Positions 53,823-63,352 of a stretch of 64,000 nt of DNA are shown here, piece after piece. A program made the translations under genes and the position numbers. Numbering within the stretch: position 1 is the stretch's first letter; the number at the start of each line of letters is the position of its first letter. The notes under the pieces were generated by a model. It did not search any database. It was not told the origin of the DNA and was given only the letters and a program-made list of their open reading frames with translations. This DNA is from an uncultured Bacteroidota bacterium (GTDB lineage: Bacteria; Bacteroidota; Bacteroidia; UKL13-3): the NCBI GenBank assembly GCA_903850915.1, contig CAINMV010000030.1, forward strand, positions 1-64,000, read 5' to 3'.

Positions 53823-54749
53823 TTAACCATTTTGATTTAACTGCTGATATTGCTTTGGAGTGATTCCTTCGTGACTCTTAAATGCGCGAATAAAATAGTT
53901 GCAATCATCAAAGCCCACATCAAACGAAACATTTTTAATGTACAATTTATTGTCTTTTAAAAGCTTCTTTGCGAGTTTAATTCGCTCAATTATAATAAAC
54001 TCCATTGGGCTTACGCCGAGCTCTCGTTTAAACAGCCGATAGAGCGAAGCCAGACTAATATTCGATTTTGATGCTATTGTAGAAAGTGTTAATTTTTCAG
54101 TGATATGTTGTCTGATGAAACCAATGATTTGAGATAAATAGACATTCGTTTCTAAAATATAATCCTCAGAAACAGTTTTAATGTTTTGACACTGCGTGAT
54201 TCGAATGATTAATTCTTGAATGGCTAAATCAGCAAAAGCATCTTTAACAATATTGTCACTCTGGCAAATATTAATCAATTTATTTATAGTAACTGCAAGT
54301 TCGGCATTGTTGTAAAAAAAGAAATTTCGTTCGTCTAACCGCCATTCGTTTTCGCCCTCTTGTGTAGGATACTTTTCATTTAAAAAGTCAATTGTTTGAA
54401 TAATTTTTCTATTGTCGATAGCAAGAGCCAAGCATTGCGTAGGGTTGTTAATTGAAGCTTCTGGAAAATCGATCACCATCTCCACATTTGCAGGTACAAT
54501 TACCGATTCGCCTGGCAAATAATCAAACCCAGGATTATCAAAAAGGCGCATCACTTTTTTGCCTTTAAGCATACTTGTAACGACCAAGTCATTAAACTTC
54601 AATGAAACAAGTTCCGATTTTTTATAGGTTTCAAAAAGATTAAGCTCGCATGCCTCCAATCCATAAATAGTTCTATTTTCCACCAACGTCTTTAGTGTTT
54701 TTTCGTTGGTAAGGGATGGAGATGTCGGAACAATTTTATTATTAACCAT
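53823..54749 (-). CDS. AraC-family transcriptional regulator
   Basis: The 308-residue protein has an N-terminal sensing domain (about 1-195) with beta-sheet-like cupin character, and a C-terminal double helix-turn-helix (about 205-305): LTLSTIASKSNISLASLYRL (first HTH) and IKNVSFDVGFDDCNYFIRAF with GITPKQYQQL (second HTH). It lies convergent to DUF779 with seven bases between the stops. The likely regulon is the aldehyde dehydrogenase operon, where a 21-base-spaced direct repeat is present. The inducer is unknown but an aldehyde or alcohol is a reasonable guess from context. Confidence 0.85.
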   Translation of the reverse strand: MVNNKIVPTSPSLTNEKTLKTLVENRTIYGLEACELNLFETYKKSELVSLKFNDLVVTSMLKGKKVMRLFDNPGFDYLPGESVIVPANVEMVIDFPEASINNPTQCLALAIDNRKIIQTIDFLNEKYPTQEGENEWRLDERNFFFYNNAELAVTINKLINICQSDNIVKDAFADLAIQELIIRITQCQNIKTVSEDYILETNVYLSQIIGFIRQHITEKLTLSTIASKSNISLASLYRLFKRELGVSPMEFIIIERIKLAKKLLKDNKLYIKNVSFDVGFDDCNYFIRAFKSHEGITPKQYQQLNQNG

Positions 54750-54889
54750 TTTCCCATTCCGATGTAATATGCAATTACAAGGTTGTTATACAAAGAAAAG
54801 GAAATATATTAATTTAAAGATGCATTATTAAAAAAAACATCTCGTTAACTTTAGATTAAGTTAATTTAAGAATTAACAATAAAAGGTAA

Positions 54890-56422
54890 TTACGGCATTA
54901 GGTTGCCATACATTCTCGGAAAAGGTATGGCTTCACGCACATGAGGAAGTTTACAAATCCAGGTTACAATGCGTTCCAAACCCAAGCCAAAACCAGCGTG
55001 TGGCACGGAACCAAAACGGCGCAAATCTAGATACCATTCGAAAACTTCCATTGGCAATCCATGCTCATGAATTTTCTCTATAAGTAACTCCAAATCTGTT
55101 TCTCGCTCTCCACCTCCTACAATTTCTCCATAGCCTTCAGGTGCTAAAACATCTACACCACGCGCAAATCTAGCATCGTTAGGGTCACGTTTAAGATAAA
55201 ACGCTTTTACGGCATGTGGCCAATTATAAACCATAATTGGCAAATCGAATAGGCGGGTAATTACCGTTTCATCGCTACCACCAAAATCATTACCATATTC
55301 AAAGTTCTTCGCTGATGCAATCCAAGTAGGGATATTTCTTTGTTGCTCTTCGCAATCCTTCAATTCCTGCTTTAAGCCATCAATTTTTGCCTGATTAAAA
55401 TTAATTTCTCCTTGTTTCTTTAGAATCCCATTTTTAATTTTATCTGAACGCTCTTGAATTTCGTTGTTGATTTCAAGAATTCGAGCATCGATCATTTTTA
55501 AATCATCCTCCAATGACGTGATGCTATTTTTGCCATTCACATCCTTTTCGCCCTTGATAATAGCTACAGCCTCATCGTACAGCAAACGCGGAAATCCAAC
55601 ATTTACGGTGTTTTCGAGCACAGTCACATCACGTTCAAGTATATTTAATTCCGTCCTATTCTTTGCTAATACATCCCTACAAACATGCTTCATCATAGCT
55701 TCGATGCAATCCATGTTCATAAAGATATCATAGAAAGCCATCTCTGGTTCCATCATCCAGAATTCACTGAGGTGCCTTCTAGTTTTGCTTTTTTCGGCAC
55801 GAAAAGTAGGGCCAAAGGTGTAAATTTTCCCCATCGCCATGGCCATCGCTTCACCATATAATTGGCCACTTTGAGATAGGTATGCTTTCGTATCTTTATC
55901 AAAATAATCTACTTCGAACAAATTGCTTGTGCCTTCCGACGCATTACCCGTAAAAATTGGGGCATCCATTTGCATGAAACCTTCGTTTTGGAAATAGGTG
56001 TGAATGCTATAAATGATGGTATTTCGGATACGCATTATTGCCCATTGTCTCTGGCTCCTAAGCCAAAGATGACGGTTGGACATAAGAAATTCGATACCGT
56101 GTTCTTTTTTAGTGATGGGGTAGTCGATTGCAATTGAAACAATCTGTAAATCGGTAACTTGCAACTCAACACCACCCAATTGACGATCGTCGGCTTTCAC
56201 CAATCCTGTAAGAATGCAACTCGTTTCTTGTGTAAGTTTCTTGGCATTTTCAAACACCTCAACGCTTACACTGGCTTCGTCGACCACACATTGGCAACGT
56301 CCGGTTCCATCGCGAAGGATAATAAAAAACAATCCTTTGCTACTGCGCTTGTTGTCTGTCCAACCTTGCAGCGTAATGGTTTGCCCGATTTGTTGTTGTA
56401 ATTTTTCTATCGTGGTAATCAT
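54890..56422 (-). CDS. asnS: Asparagine--tRNA ligase with coiled-coil insertion
   Basis: AsnS charges tRNA-Asn. The 510-residue class II enzyme has an N-terminal OB-fold (about 1-100), motif 2 FGPTFRAEKSKTRRHLSEFW (about 203-222), and motif 3 GFGLGLERIVTW near 477-488. Between YDEAVAIIKG (about 282-291) and NFEYGNDFGGSDE (about 373-385) there is an additional 80-residue segment (292-372, rich in Glu, Lys, Ile with heptad-like spacing) that typical bacterial AsnRS proteins do not have. The insert keeps the frame and is flanked by conserved active-site sequence. A TATCTTCG box is at 56450-56457 upstream. Confidence 0.95.
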   Translation of the reverse strand: MITTIEKLQQQIGQTITLQGWTDNKRSSKGLFFIILRDGTGRCQCVVDEASVSVEVFENAKKLTQETSCILTGLVKADDRQLGGVELQVTDLQIVSIAIDYPITKKEHGIEFLMSNRHLWLRSQRQWAIMRIRNTIIYSIHTYFQNEGFMQMDAPIFTGNASEGTSNLFEVDYFDKDTKAYLSQSGQLYGEAMAMAMGKIYTFGPTFRAEKSKTRRHLSEFWMMEPEMAFYDIFMNMDCIEAMMKHVCRDVLAKNRTELNILERDVTVLENTVNVGFPRLLYDEAVAIIKGEKDVNGKNSITSLEDDLKMIDARILEINNEIQERSDKIKNGILKKQGEINFNQAKIDGLKQELKDCEEQQRNIPTWIASAKNFEYGNDFGGSDETVITRLFDLPIMVYNWPHAVKAFYLKRDPNDARFARGVDVLAPEGYGEIVGGGERETDLELLIEKIHEHGLPMEVFEWYLDLRRFGSVPHAGFGLGLERIVTWICKLPHVREAIPFPRMYGNLMP

Positions 56423-56585
56423 CTCTGTGAATCTTCGTATTAAGAACCGCGAAGATAATCAAACGTCGTTAATTAATAAATCCTTGCATTGTGCAGTATA
56501 TGTGGTCTGTTATTCAGATAATATTGATAACTTTAAAGATATATAACTAAAAAATGAGGTAGAATATAGAAAAAACCAGAAGAGA

Positions 56586-59474
56586 CTATTTATTATCCTG
56601 TTCTAATTTGGCTTTAAGATATGGTGCGGTATGGCTATCTTTACAAAAGCAGAGATCCTCAGGCGTGCCTTCGAAAACGAGATTTCCACCTGCATCTCCA
56701 CCTTCTTTACCGAGATCGATAACCCAATCTGAACACTTTATGATATCTAAATTATGTTCGATAACGATGATACTATGACCTTGCTTCAGCAGTGCTGAAA
56801 ATGAAGCCAAAAGCTTGTTTATATCATGAAAATGCAATCCTGTGGTGGGTTCATCAAAAATAAACAGCACATGTTCTGTAGTTTGCGACCCTTTACCTAA
56901 GAAAGAGGCTAATTTAATCCGTTGTGCTTCGCCACCACTTAGCGTATTACTGCTTTGTCCGAGTTGCACATAACCCAAGCCGACATCTTGCAAGGGTTTT
57001 ATCCTATTTAAAATCGTTTTTTCAGAAGCAAAGAATTCAATTGCTTCATCGATAGTAAGTGATAATACATCAAAAATGCTTTTATCGTTGTAAGTAACAT
57101 CTAAAACTTCTGGTTTGAAGCGCTTTCCTTTGCAATCGTCACAAAGCAAATGCACATCTGCCATAAACTGCATTTCTACTGTTGTTTCACCTTCACCTTT
57201 GCAATTATCACAGCGACCACCATCCACATTAAAACTAAAATGTGCTGGTGAGTAACCTCGTGCTTTCGATGCAGGCAAATCAGCGTATAGCGCACGAATG
57301 GCATCGTAGGCCTTCACATATGTAACTGGATTACTACGCGAAGATTTGCCGATAGGATTTTGATCCACTAGCTCCACCTGCGTTACTGTTTTTAAATCGC
57401 CTTCCAACGAAGAATACTTACCTATGGTGTCGGGAGCCATTCCTTCGAGGTGCTTTTTAAGAGCAGGATATAGAATAGTTTTTACTAAGCTAGTTTTGCC
57501 GCTGCCACTCACACCTGTAACCACCGTAAGCAAGTGAAGCGGAAATTTCACATCTATATTTTTTAAGTTGTTCTCCTTGGCACCCGTGACTTTAATAAAG
57601 TTATTCCATTTACGTCGATCGTTAGGAATATCTATTTTATCTTTGCCATTAAGGTATCGCGTAGTAAGACTATTATTATTTTTAAATAATTCTTTCAGCG
57701 TTCCCTGTGCTACAAGATGTCCGCCACCAACGCCTGCTAACGGCCCAATATCAATAATTTGATCTGCGGCACGCATGATATCCTCTTCGTGTTCAACAAC
57801 AATTACTGTATTTCCAAGGTCACGCAGTTTCACCAACACACTCAAAAGTCGACGTGTATCCCTAGGATGCAAACCAATGCTTGGTTCATCTAAAATATAT
57901 AATGAACCGACCAAACTGCTTCCGAGTGAGGTAGCGAGATTAATTCGCTGACTTTCGCCACCGCTGAGTGTATTACTTAAACGATTCAGAGTAAGATAGC
58001 CTAAACCTACGTCGTGCAAGAAACTAAGTCGATTTGTGATTTCGATAAGTATTCGAGAAGCGATTTGTGCATCCGTATCTGTTAGCTTCAGATTCCTAAA
58101 ATAATCCCAGGCTTTATCTACACTCATCAATACCACATCGGTGATGCTTTTTTGTGAAGAGGTTACCTTAGATAATCCATCGCTTAGACGCACATATTGA
58201 GCATCTTTGCGCAAGCGCGATCCTCTGCAATCTGGACAAGCCTTGCGGCCGCGGTACCGACTTAATAAAACGCGGTATTGAATTTTATATAGCTGGCTTT
58301 CCACCTCAGCAAAAAAATCGTTGATGCCACCAAAAAACTTACATCCCTTCCAAAGCATGTCTTTCTCGGATTCCGATAACTCGCAATACGAACGATGGAT
58401 TGGGAAATCCGCTTTCATGGCATTCTTCACCACCTGATCCTTCCAAGTGCTCATAACATTGCCACGCCAAGGGGCAACGGCATCATCAAAAACACTCTTA
58501 TTAGAGTCTGGAATTACAAGATTCTCATCGATACCCAATACGGTACCAAAACCTTCGCATGTTTTACATGCCCCATAGGGATTATTAAAACTAAAAAACT
58601 GTACATTCGGAATTTCGAATTGCATTCCGTCGGCTTCGAATTTATTATTAAAACTTTTCTCTATGCTATTATTTTCCGATTCGAATACCCTTACAAAACA
58701 AGAACCTTCTCCTTCGGCGAAGGAAGTTTGCACGGAGTCGCTAATTCTATTTGTATTGTCTTCATCCTCTTTTTTTACCGAAACGCGATCGATTAGCAAG
58801 AATACATTTTCGTAATATAGTGAAGATGATTTTGATTTTTTAGACGAAGTTTCAAAACCCTTCAATGCATTTTCTTCAATTAAGTCGTCGATGCGTTTTA
58901 TGTCGTTATTAATAAGCACTCGAGTAAATCCACGCTGTTGTATACTTTCAATTTCTTTAGCAAAAGTTCGGTCTTCTAATCTCTTTATTTTAATATAAAT
59001 CAGCGCTTTCGTATTCTCTGGAAACGCAAGAATATAATCTACCACGTTTGTCACCGTTTCTGCTTTCACCTCTAATCCGGTGATAGGTGAGTATGTTTTT
59101 CCAACACGAGCAAAAAGCAATTTTAGGTAGTCGTAAATTTCGGTGCTTGTGCCTACTGTACTGCGGGTATTGCGGGTATTTACCTTTTGTTCTATTGCTG
59201 TGGCCGGGGCAATGCCTTTGATATAATCCACATCAGGCTTGTTGAGTTTGCCCATAAATTGTCGAGCATAAGCACTTAAGCTCTCCACATATCTACGTTG
59301 ACCTTCGGCATAGATGGTATCGAATACCAAACTGCTTTTTCCACTACCACTAACGCCTGTAACCACTACGAGTTTATTGCGTGGTATTGCGACATCAATA
59401 TTTTTAAGATTGTGCATACGTGCCCCTTTCACAAGCAGGAATTCACGCGGGGATAAAGAATCGAAGTCACTCAT
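56586..59474 (-). CDS. uvrA: Excinuclease ABC subunit A (UvrA)
   Basis: UvrA dimers detect DNA damage and load UvrB in nucleotide excision repair. From the ATG at 59474 the protein has 962 residues with two ABC ATPase modules: Walker A GVSGSGKS at 40-47 and again near 645-655 (GVSGSGKT), signature segments LSGGESQRINLA and LSGGEAQRIKLA, and Cys pairs of the zinc fingers (GACKTCEGFG, KACPDCRGSR, and CDNCKGEG with LLCDDCKGKR). The ATG at 59573 would add a 33-residue non-homologous N-terminal extension. mfd lies elsewhere in the window. Confidence 0.96.
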   Translation of the reverse strand: MSDFDSLSPREFLLVKGARMHNLKNIDVAIPRNKLVVVTGVSGSGKSSLVFDTIYAEGQRRYVESLSAYARQFMGKLNKPDVDYIKGIAPATAIEQKVNTRNTRSTVGTSTEIYDYLKLLFARVGKTYSPITGLEVKAETVTNVVDYILAFPENTKALIYIKIKRLEDRTFAKEIESIQQRGFTRVLINNDIKRIDDLIEENALKGFETSSKKSKSSSLYYENVFLLIDRVSVKKEDEDNTNRISDSVQTSFAEGEGSCFVRVFESENNSIEKSFNNKFEADGMQFEIPNVQFFSFNNPYGACKTCEGFGTVLGIDENLVIPDSNKSVFDDAVAPWRGNVMSTWKDQVVKNAMKADFPIHRSYCELSESEKDMLWKGCKFFGGINDFFAEVESQLYKIQYRVLLSRYRGRKACPDCRGSRLRKDAQYVRLSDGLSKVTSSQKSITDVVLMSVDKAWDYFRNLKLTDTDAQIASRILIEITNRLSFLHDVGLGYLTLNRLSNTLSGGESQRINLATSLGSSLVGSLYILDEPSIGLHPRDTRRLLSVLVKLRDLGNTVIVVEHEEDIMRAADQIIDIGPLAGVGGGHLVAQGTLKELFKNNNSLTTRYLNGKDKIDIPNDRRKWNNFIKVTGAKENNLKNIDVKFPLHLLTVVTGVSGSGKTSLVKTILYPALKKHLEGMAPDTIGKYSSLEGDLKTVTQVELVDQNPIGKSSRSNPVTYVKAYDAIRALYADLPASKARGYSPAHFSFNVDGGRCDNCKGEGETTVEMQFMADVHLLCDDCKGKRFKPEVLDVTYNDKSIFDVLSLTIDEAIEFFASEKTILNRIKPLQDVGLGYVQLGQSSNTLSGGEAQRIKLASFLGKGSQTTEHVLFIFDEPTTGLHFHDINKLLASFSALLKQGHSIIVIEHNLDIIKCSDWVIDLGKEGGDAGGNLVFEGTPEDLCFCKDSHTAPYLKAKLEQDNK

Positions 59475-59573
59475 TTTTTCAGGAGTGCGAAGGTCGGTTT
59501 TTTTGATGAGAATAACTTGATGTATTGCGCAATTATCGGATATAGAAATTCGAAAAGGAAATTGCACCAACAA

Positions 59574-61121
59574 TTAACTCTTGAACTCCCCAAATACCTT
59601 GCGCATAGCGTCGGATATTTCACCTAAAGTAGCATATTTTTCTACCGCATCGACAATAAGGGGCATGAGATTTTCTGTACCTCGGGCGGCAGCTTCAATT
59701 TTTAAAAGACATTCTATTACCGCCTTGTTATCTCTTTCCTTTTTGAGCTGTGTTAATTTCTCAGTTTGTGAAATTCGAATGCTATCATCTACGCGCAGAA
59801 GTGGCGTATCGTGCTTTTCATTAGCCGTAAATTTATTGACGCCCACGAGAACCTTCTCACCGCTCTCTACAGCTTTCTGATATTGGTAGGATGAATCCGC
59901 AATTTCTTGCTGCATATACCCTTTTTCGATGGCCGAAACACTTCCACCCATAGCGTCAATTTTTTCAATATAACTCCATGCCTCCTTTTCAACTTGGTTG
60001 GTTAGCTCTTCCACAAAATAACTTCCACCCAATGGGTCCACCGTGTTGGTTGCTCCACTTTCATAAGCAATAAGTTGTTGCGTTCTTAAAGCAATGCCGG
60101 CAGCGGCTTCTGTTGGCAACGACAATGCCTCATCAAAGCCATTGGTATGCAAGGATTGTGTTCCGCCTAAAACAGCGGCCATAGCTTGTAGAGCTACCCT
60201 AATAATATTATTTTGAGGTTGTTGTGCGGTTAATGTACTACCTCCTGTTTGCGTATGAAAACGGAGCATCATTGCTTTCGGATTCGTAGCACCAAGATCC
60301 TTCATAATTTCCGCCCACATCCGGCGAGCTGCACGAAACTTCGCGATTTCTTCAAAAAAGTCGTTATGCGCATTAAAGAAAAAACTTAATCGCTCACCAA
60401 AAACGTTGATATCCAAGCCATTGCTTATGGCAGCTTGTACATACGCTTTGCCATTGCTAAGTGTAAAAGCAATTTCTTGTACAGCGGTGCTTCCAGCCTC
60501 CCGAATATGATAACCGCTAATACTTATCGTATTCCATTTTGGCACCTCCAGACTACAGAAAGCAAAAATATCATTAATGATACGCATGCTTGGCTTGGGC
60601 GGATAGATATAAGTGCCACGCGCTGCGTATTCCTTGAGAATATCATTTTGTATAGTGCCGGAAATTTTTTTCAGATCGGCTCCTTGTTTCTTGGCAATAG
60701 CAATATACATTGCTAGCAGCACCGAAGCAGAAGCATTAATGGTCATGCTGGTGGTGATTTTCTCCAATTCGATGCCATGAAATAGCGTTTCCATATCCCG
60801 CAAAGAGTCGATAGCCACACCCACTTTTCCAACCTCCCCTTCGCTTAGCTCATGGTCGCTATCAAAGCCTATCTGTGTGGGTAAATCGAATGCTACACTC
60901 AAACCAGTGGTTCCTTGCTGCAATAAAAAGTGATAACGTTTGTTGCTTTCTTCTGCGCTACTAAATCCTGCATATTGACGCATCGTCCAAAGGCGCCCTC
61001 GATACATATTCGGCTGAACGCCTCGAGTATAAGGAAACTGACCTGGCAATTCCTTCATATCGGAAGGTTGCGTGTAAACTTCTTTTATTTCGATTCCAGA
61101 ATCGTTTTTAATGCTGCTCAT
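59574..61121 (-). CDS. Acyl-CoA (methylmalonyl-CoA type) mutase large subunit, catalytic domain only
   Basis: This 515-residue protein is the TIM-barrel catalytic domain of the B12-dependent acyl-CoA mutase family. It has [10 protein letters not shown] (Tyr50), [17 protein letters not shown] (Arg168), and [11 protein letters not shown] (His205). Tyr and Arg at these positions match methylmalonyl-CoA mutase rather than isobutyryl- or hydroxyisobutyryl-CoA mutases, which have Phe/Ile and Gln. There is no C-terminal B12-binding domain (DxHxxG), so a separate small subunit must provide it, and none is in this window. A promoter box (TACTTTTG on the minus strand, 61129-61136) lies eight bases upstream of the start. 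Confidence 0.9.
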   Translation of the reverse strand: MSSIKNDSGIEIKEVYTQPSDMKELPGQFPYTRGVQPNMYRGRLWTMRQYAGFSSAEESNKRYHFLLQQGTTGLSVAFDLPTQIGFDSDHELSEGEVGKVGVAIDSLRDMETLFHGIELEKITTSMTINASASVLLAMYIAIAKKQGADLKKISGTIQNDILKEYAARGTYIYPPKPSMRIINDIFAFCSLEVPKWNTISISGYHIREAGSTAVQEIAFTLSNGKAYVQAAISNGLDINVFGERLSFFFNAHNDFFEEIAKFRAARRMWAEIMKDLGATNPKAMMLRFHTQTGGSTLTAQQPQNNIIRVALQAMAAVLGGTQSLHTNGFDEALSLPTEAAAGIALRTQQLIAYESGATNTVDPLGGSYFVEELTNQVEKEAWSYIEKIDAMGGSVSAIEKGYMQQEIADSSYQYQKAVESGEKVLVGVNKFTANEKHDTPLLRVDDSIRISQTEKLTQLKKERDNKAVIECLLKIEAAARGTENLMPLIVDAVEKYATLGEISDAMRKVFGEFKS

Positions 61122-61128
61122 ACGAAGG

Positions 61129-61136
61129 CAAAAGTA
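61129..61136 (-). promoter_or_regulatory. Bacteroidota -7 box TACTTTTG upstream of the mutase gene
   Basis: On the minus strand this reads TACTTTTG, a full TAnnTTTG match, ending eight bases before the ATG at 61121, so the leader would be only a few bases. It is divergent from the tetR promoter. Confidence 0.5.
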
Positions 61137-61278
61137 GTTTTTTTTTAGAGGTTCTATCAGATACCAAACTTAAGGAATGAAAGTTCATTAAATTCACGAT
61201 ATTTTAACAAAAAAGAAATATCCGCTCATTTATAAACAAATAATTTAAATTATATCCCTGTTTATCAGGGTTTTACAA

Positions 61279-61334
61279 GGAAAACATTTTACACAACGGA
61301 AACATTTTATTTTATTATTGTTTCCGTTGTTTCC
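61279..61334. promoter_or_regulatory. Palindromic operator of the efflux operon
   Basis: A perfect 12-base inverted repeat, ACAACGGAAACA (61293-61304) and TGTTTCCGTTGT (61319-61330), has a 14-base spacer. Additional half-sites flank it: GGAAAACA at 61279-61286 and TGTTTCC at 61328-61334. The site overlaps the probable -33 region (ATTG at 61317-61320) and lies just before the -7 box of the TetR gene, the position expected for autorepression. Confidence 0.7.
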
Positions 61335-61341
61335 ATTTTAC

Positions 61342-61349
61342 TATATTTG
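61342..61349 (+). promoter_or_regulatory. Bacteroidota -7 box TATATTTG of the efflux operon
   Basis: TATATTTG matches TAnnTTTG. It is 15 bases before the TetR ATG, and an ATTG -33-like element at 61317-61320 lies 21 bases upstream inside the operator palindrome. Confidence 0.65.
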
Positions 61350-61363
61350 TACCCCAAATCACA

Positions 61364-61990
61364 ATGGACGAAGTAAAAAATAAAATATTAACCGGTGCGA
61401 TTCAGCTTTATATGCGTTACGGCATAAAAAGTTTAACGATGGATGATATTGCTCGAGAACTAGGTATCTCAAAAAAGACATTGTATTTATATGTAACCGA
61501 TAAAGACGATTTGGTAAGCCAGGCTATGCTTTCCTACCTTAATGATGAGGAATTTCTATGCAGTCAATTATTCACTGACTCATCAAATCCAATTGGGGAG
61601 ATGCTTGAAATGATTAAATGGCAGTTTAAAAATCATGGACAACTCAATCAAAGTGCTTTGTTTGACCTCAAAAAATACCACCCAAATAGCTTTAACCATT
61701 TCATTGCTTTCAAGGAAAGAATAATTAAGCCTCGCTTAATTAATAACCTTCAACGTGGGATTGCCTTGGATGTGTACCATAAGGACACCAATATAGAGTT
61801 TATAGTTCCGATTTATTTGCATTTAATTGATTTTAGTTTTGGAGTGAATGCAACAGGTATAAACAATGTGGGGAAACTAATGTATGCTCTTATAAAATAC
61901 CATCTTTATTCCATTACTTCTTCTAAGGGGAGAAAAATATTAATTAAAGAATTAGAAAAATTTAATACCGAATTGCAACAAATTATATGA
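61364..61990 (+). CDS. TetR/AcrR-family transcriptional regulator
   Basis: The 208-residue protein has an N-terminal TetR helix-turn-helix (about 8-55; SLTMDDIARELGISKKTLYL), then a helical ligand domain. It probably represses its own operon through the palindrome at 61279-61334. Its stop overlaps the ATG of the TolC gene by four bases (ATGA), so the regulator and efflux genes are translationally linked. The drug or metabolite that releases it cannot be read from the sequence. Confidence 0.9.
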   Translation: MDEVKNKILTGAIQLYMRYGIKSLTMDDIARELGISKKTLYLYVTDKDDLVSQAMLSYLNDEEFLCSQLFTDSSNPIGEMLEMIKWQFKNHGQLNQSALFDLKKYHPNSFNHFIAFKERIIKPRLINNLQRGIALDVYHKDTNIEFIVPIYLHLIDFSFGVNATGINNVGKLMYALIKYHLYSITSSKGRKILIKELEKFNTELQQII

Positions 61991-63312
61991 AACGATTACT
62001 AATTGTTGTATCCTTTTGTAGCTTTTACTTCTTGAGTAAAGCGCAAAACGATGCTTCCCAAAATTTAACTTTAGATCAAGCTATTGAGCTCGGATTTAAA
62101 TACAACGCCTCGATTAAAAACTCCGCAATCGACATTCAGCTTGCAGAACAACGCGTGCGTGAAATATTAAGTTCCGGATTACCTCAGATTAATGGTACTG
62201 GAAGCATTAACGATTATATTAAGTCTCCGGTATCGCTTATTCCTGCTCAAATTTTTGGTGGGCCGGCGGGCACTTACACTGAAGTGTCGTTTGTGCCAAA
62301 ATACAATATGTCGGGAGGGATTTCAGCCTCTCAGCTTTTATTTAATGGAAGTTACTTTTATGGCGTTAAAGCCTCCAAAGAATATGCTGAATTTGTAAAA
62401 ATACAGCAAGCGAAAACAAAATTTGATGTAGAACGCGATATCACAAAAGCTTATTTAACAGTGTTAACCGCTCAAGAAACGAAATCCATCTTAGAGGAAA
62501 CAAAAAAGAGAATAGACAAACAGCTGAGCGATATTTCCGAAATTTACAAACAAGGCCTAACAGAGAAACTTGATGTAGATCGATTAAAACTTGCTCAAAG
62601 TCAATTGATACAACAACAAGACCAATTAAATGCAAGTATTTTAGTGTTAAAATCATTGTTGAACCTTCAAATGGGATACGATGTAAATAAGCCTTTTTCA
62701 CCAAGTAGTAAATTAGAGGATCTCAATAAAAAGTTCGACTATGCCGTTTACTCACAAACCAACTTTGATCCGAATAATAAAATCGAAATTCAACTTTTAA
62801 ACAAGGCTTTAGATTTGCAAAAATTGAATATCGAAGCCACCAAGAGCGCCTATTTTCCAACCCTAGCGGCCTTTGGTTCGTATCAAAAAAACGGTCAAAA
62901 CAATAAATTTAATTTCCCTAAGTATTATACCACAGCGTTAGTTGGCGTTCAGTTGAGTGTTCCAATTTTTGATGGGTTCAATAAAGATGCAAAAATCAAA
63001 CAAGCAAAATTGTCACTTACCCAATCTGAAAATACCAAAGCAAGTGTACAAAATGCCCTTACAATGGCATATATCAACGCAAATACTAATGTTAACAATG
63101 CTAAGAACCAACTTGAATTAAACAAGCAAACATTGAATTTAGCACAAACCGTTTACAATATTACCAAAGCAAAATACGACGAAGGTGTTGGTAATAGCTT
63201 TGAGTTAATTACTGCGGATAGTGACCTTAAAAATGCTAAAATTCAAAATGTGGTAGCGCAATTCAACCTGCTGAATTCCATCTTCGATTTAAAAACAGCC
63301 ATCGGAAAGTAA
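61987..63312 (+). CDS. TolC-family outer membrane efflux protein
   Basis: The 441-residue protein has a signal peptide (about 1-20, ending SFYFLSKAQ) and two repeats of the outer-membrane-efflux domain: LTLDQAIELGFKYNASIKNS (about 26-45) and the long alpha-helical stretches with conserved ...LDVDRLKLAQSQLIQQ... and LTQSENTKASVQNALTMAYI, followed by NSFELITADSDLKNAKIQN. It should form the trimeric outer-membrane channel of an RND-type pump. It is between the TetR gene and an adaptor gene, 40 bases from the latter. Confidence 0.93.
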   Translation: MKRLLIVVSFCSFYFLSKAQNDASQNLTLDQAIELGFKYNASIKNSAIDIQLAEQRVREILSSGLPQINGTGSINDYIKSPVSLIPAQIFGGPAGTYTEVSFVPKYNMSGGISASQLLFNGSYFYGVKASKEYAEFVKIQQAKTKFDVERDITKAYLTVLTAQETKSILEETKKRIDKQLSDISEIYKQGLTEKLDVDRLKLAQSQLIQQQDQLNASILVLKSLLNLQMGYDVNKPFSPSSKLEDLNKKFDYAVYSQTNFDPNNKIEIQLLNKALDLQKLNIEATKSAYFPTLAAFGSYQKNGQNNKFNFPKYYTTALVGVQLSVPIFDGFNKDAKIKQAKLSLTQSENTKASVQNALTMAYINANTNVNNAKNQLELNKQTLNLAQTVYNITKAKYDEGVGNSFELITADSDLKNAKIQNVVAQFNLLNSIFDLKTAIGK

Positions 63313-63352
63313 TTAAATAAAAAAAAATCTATAAAAATCAAAATTAAGTATC

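Noticed and set aside
25668-56500. T-box leaders upstream of aspS, cysS and asnS
   Set aside because: No specifier-loop or antiterminator sequence was seen near any of these starts; leaders are short.
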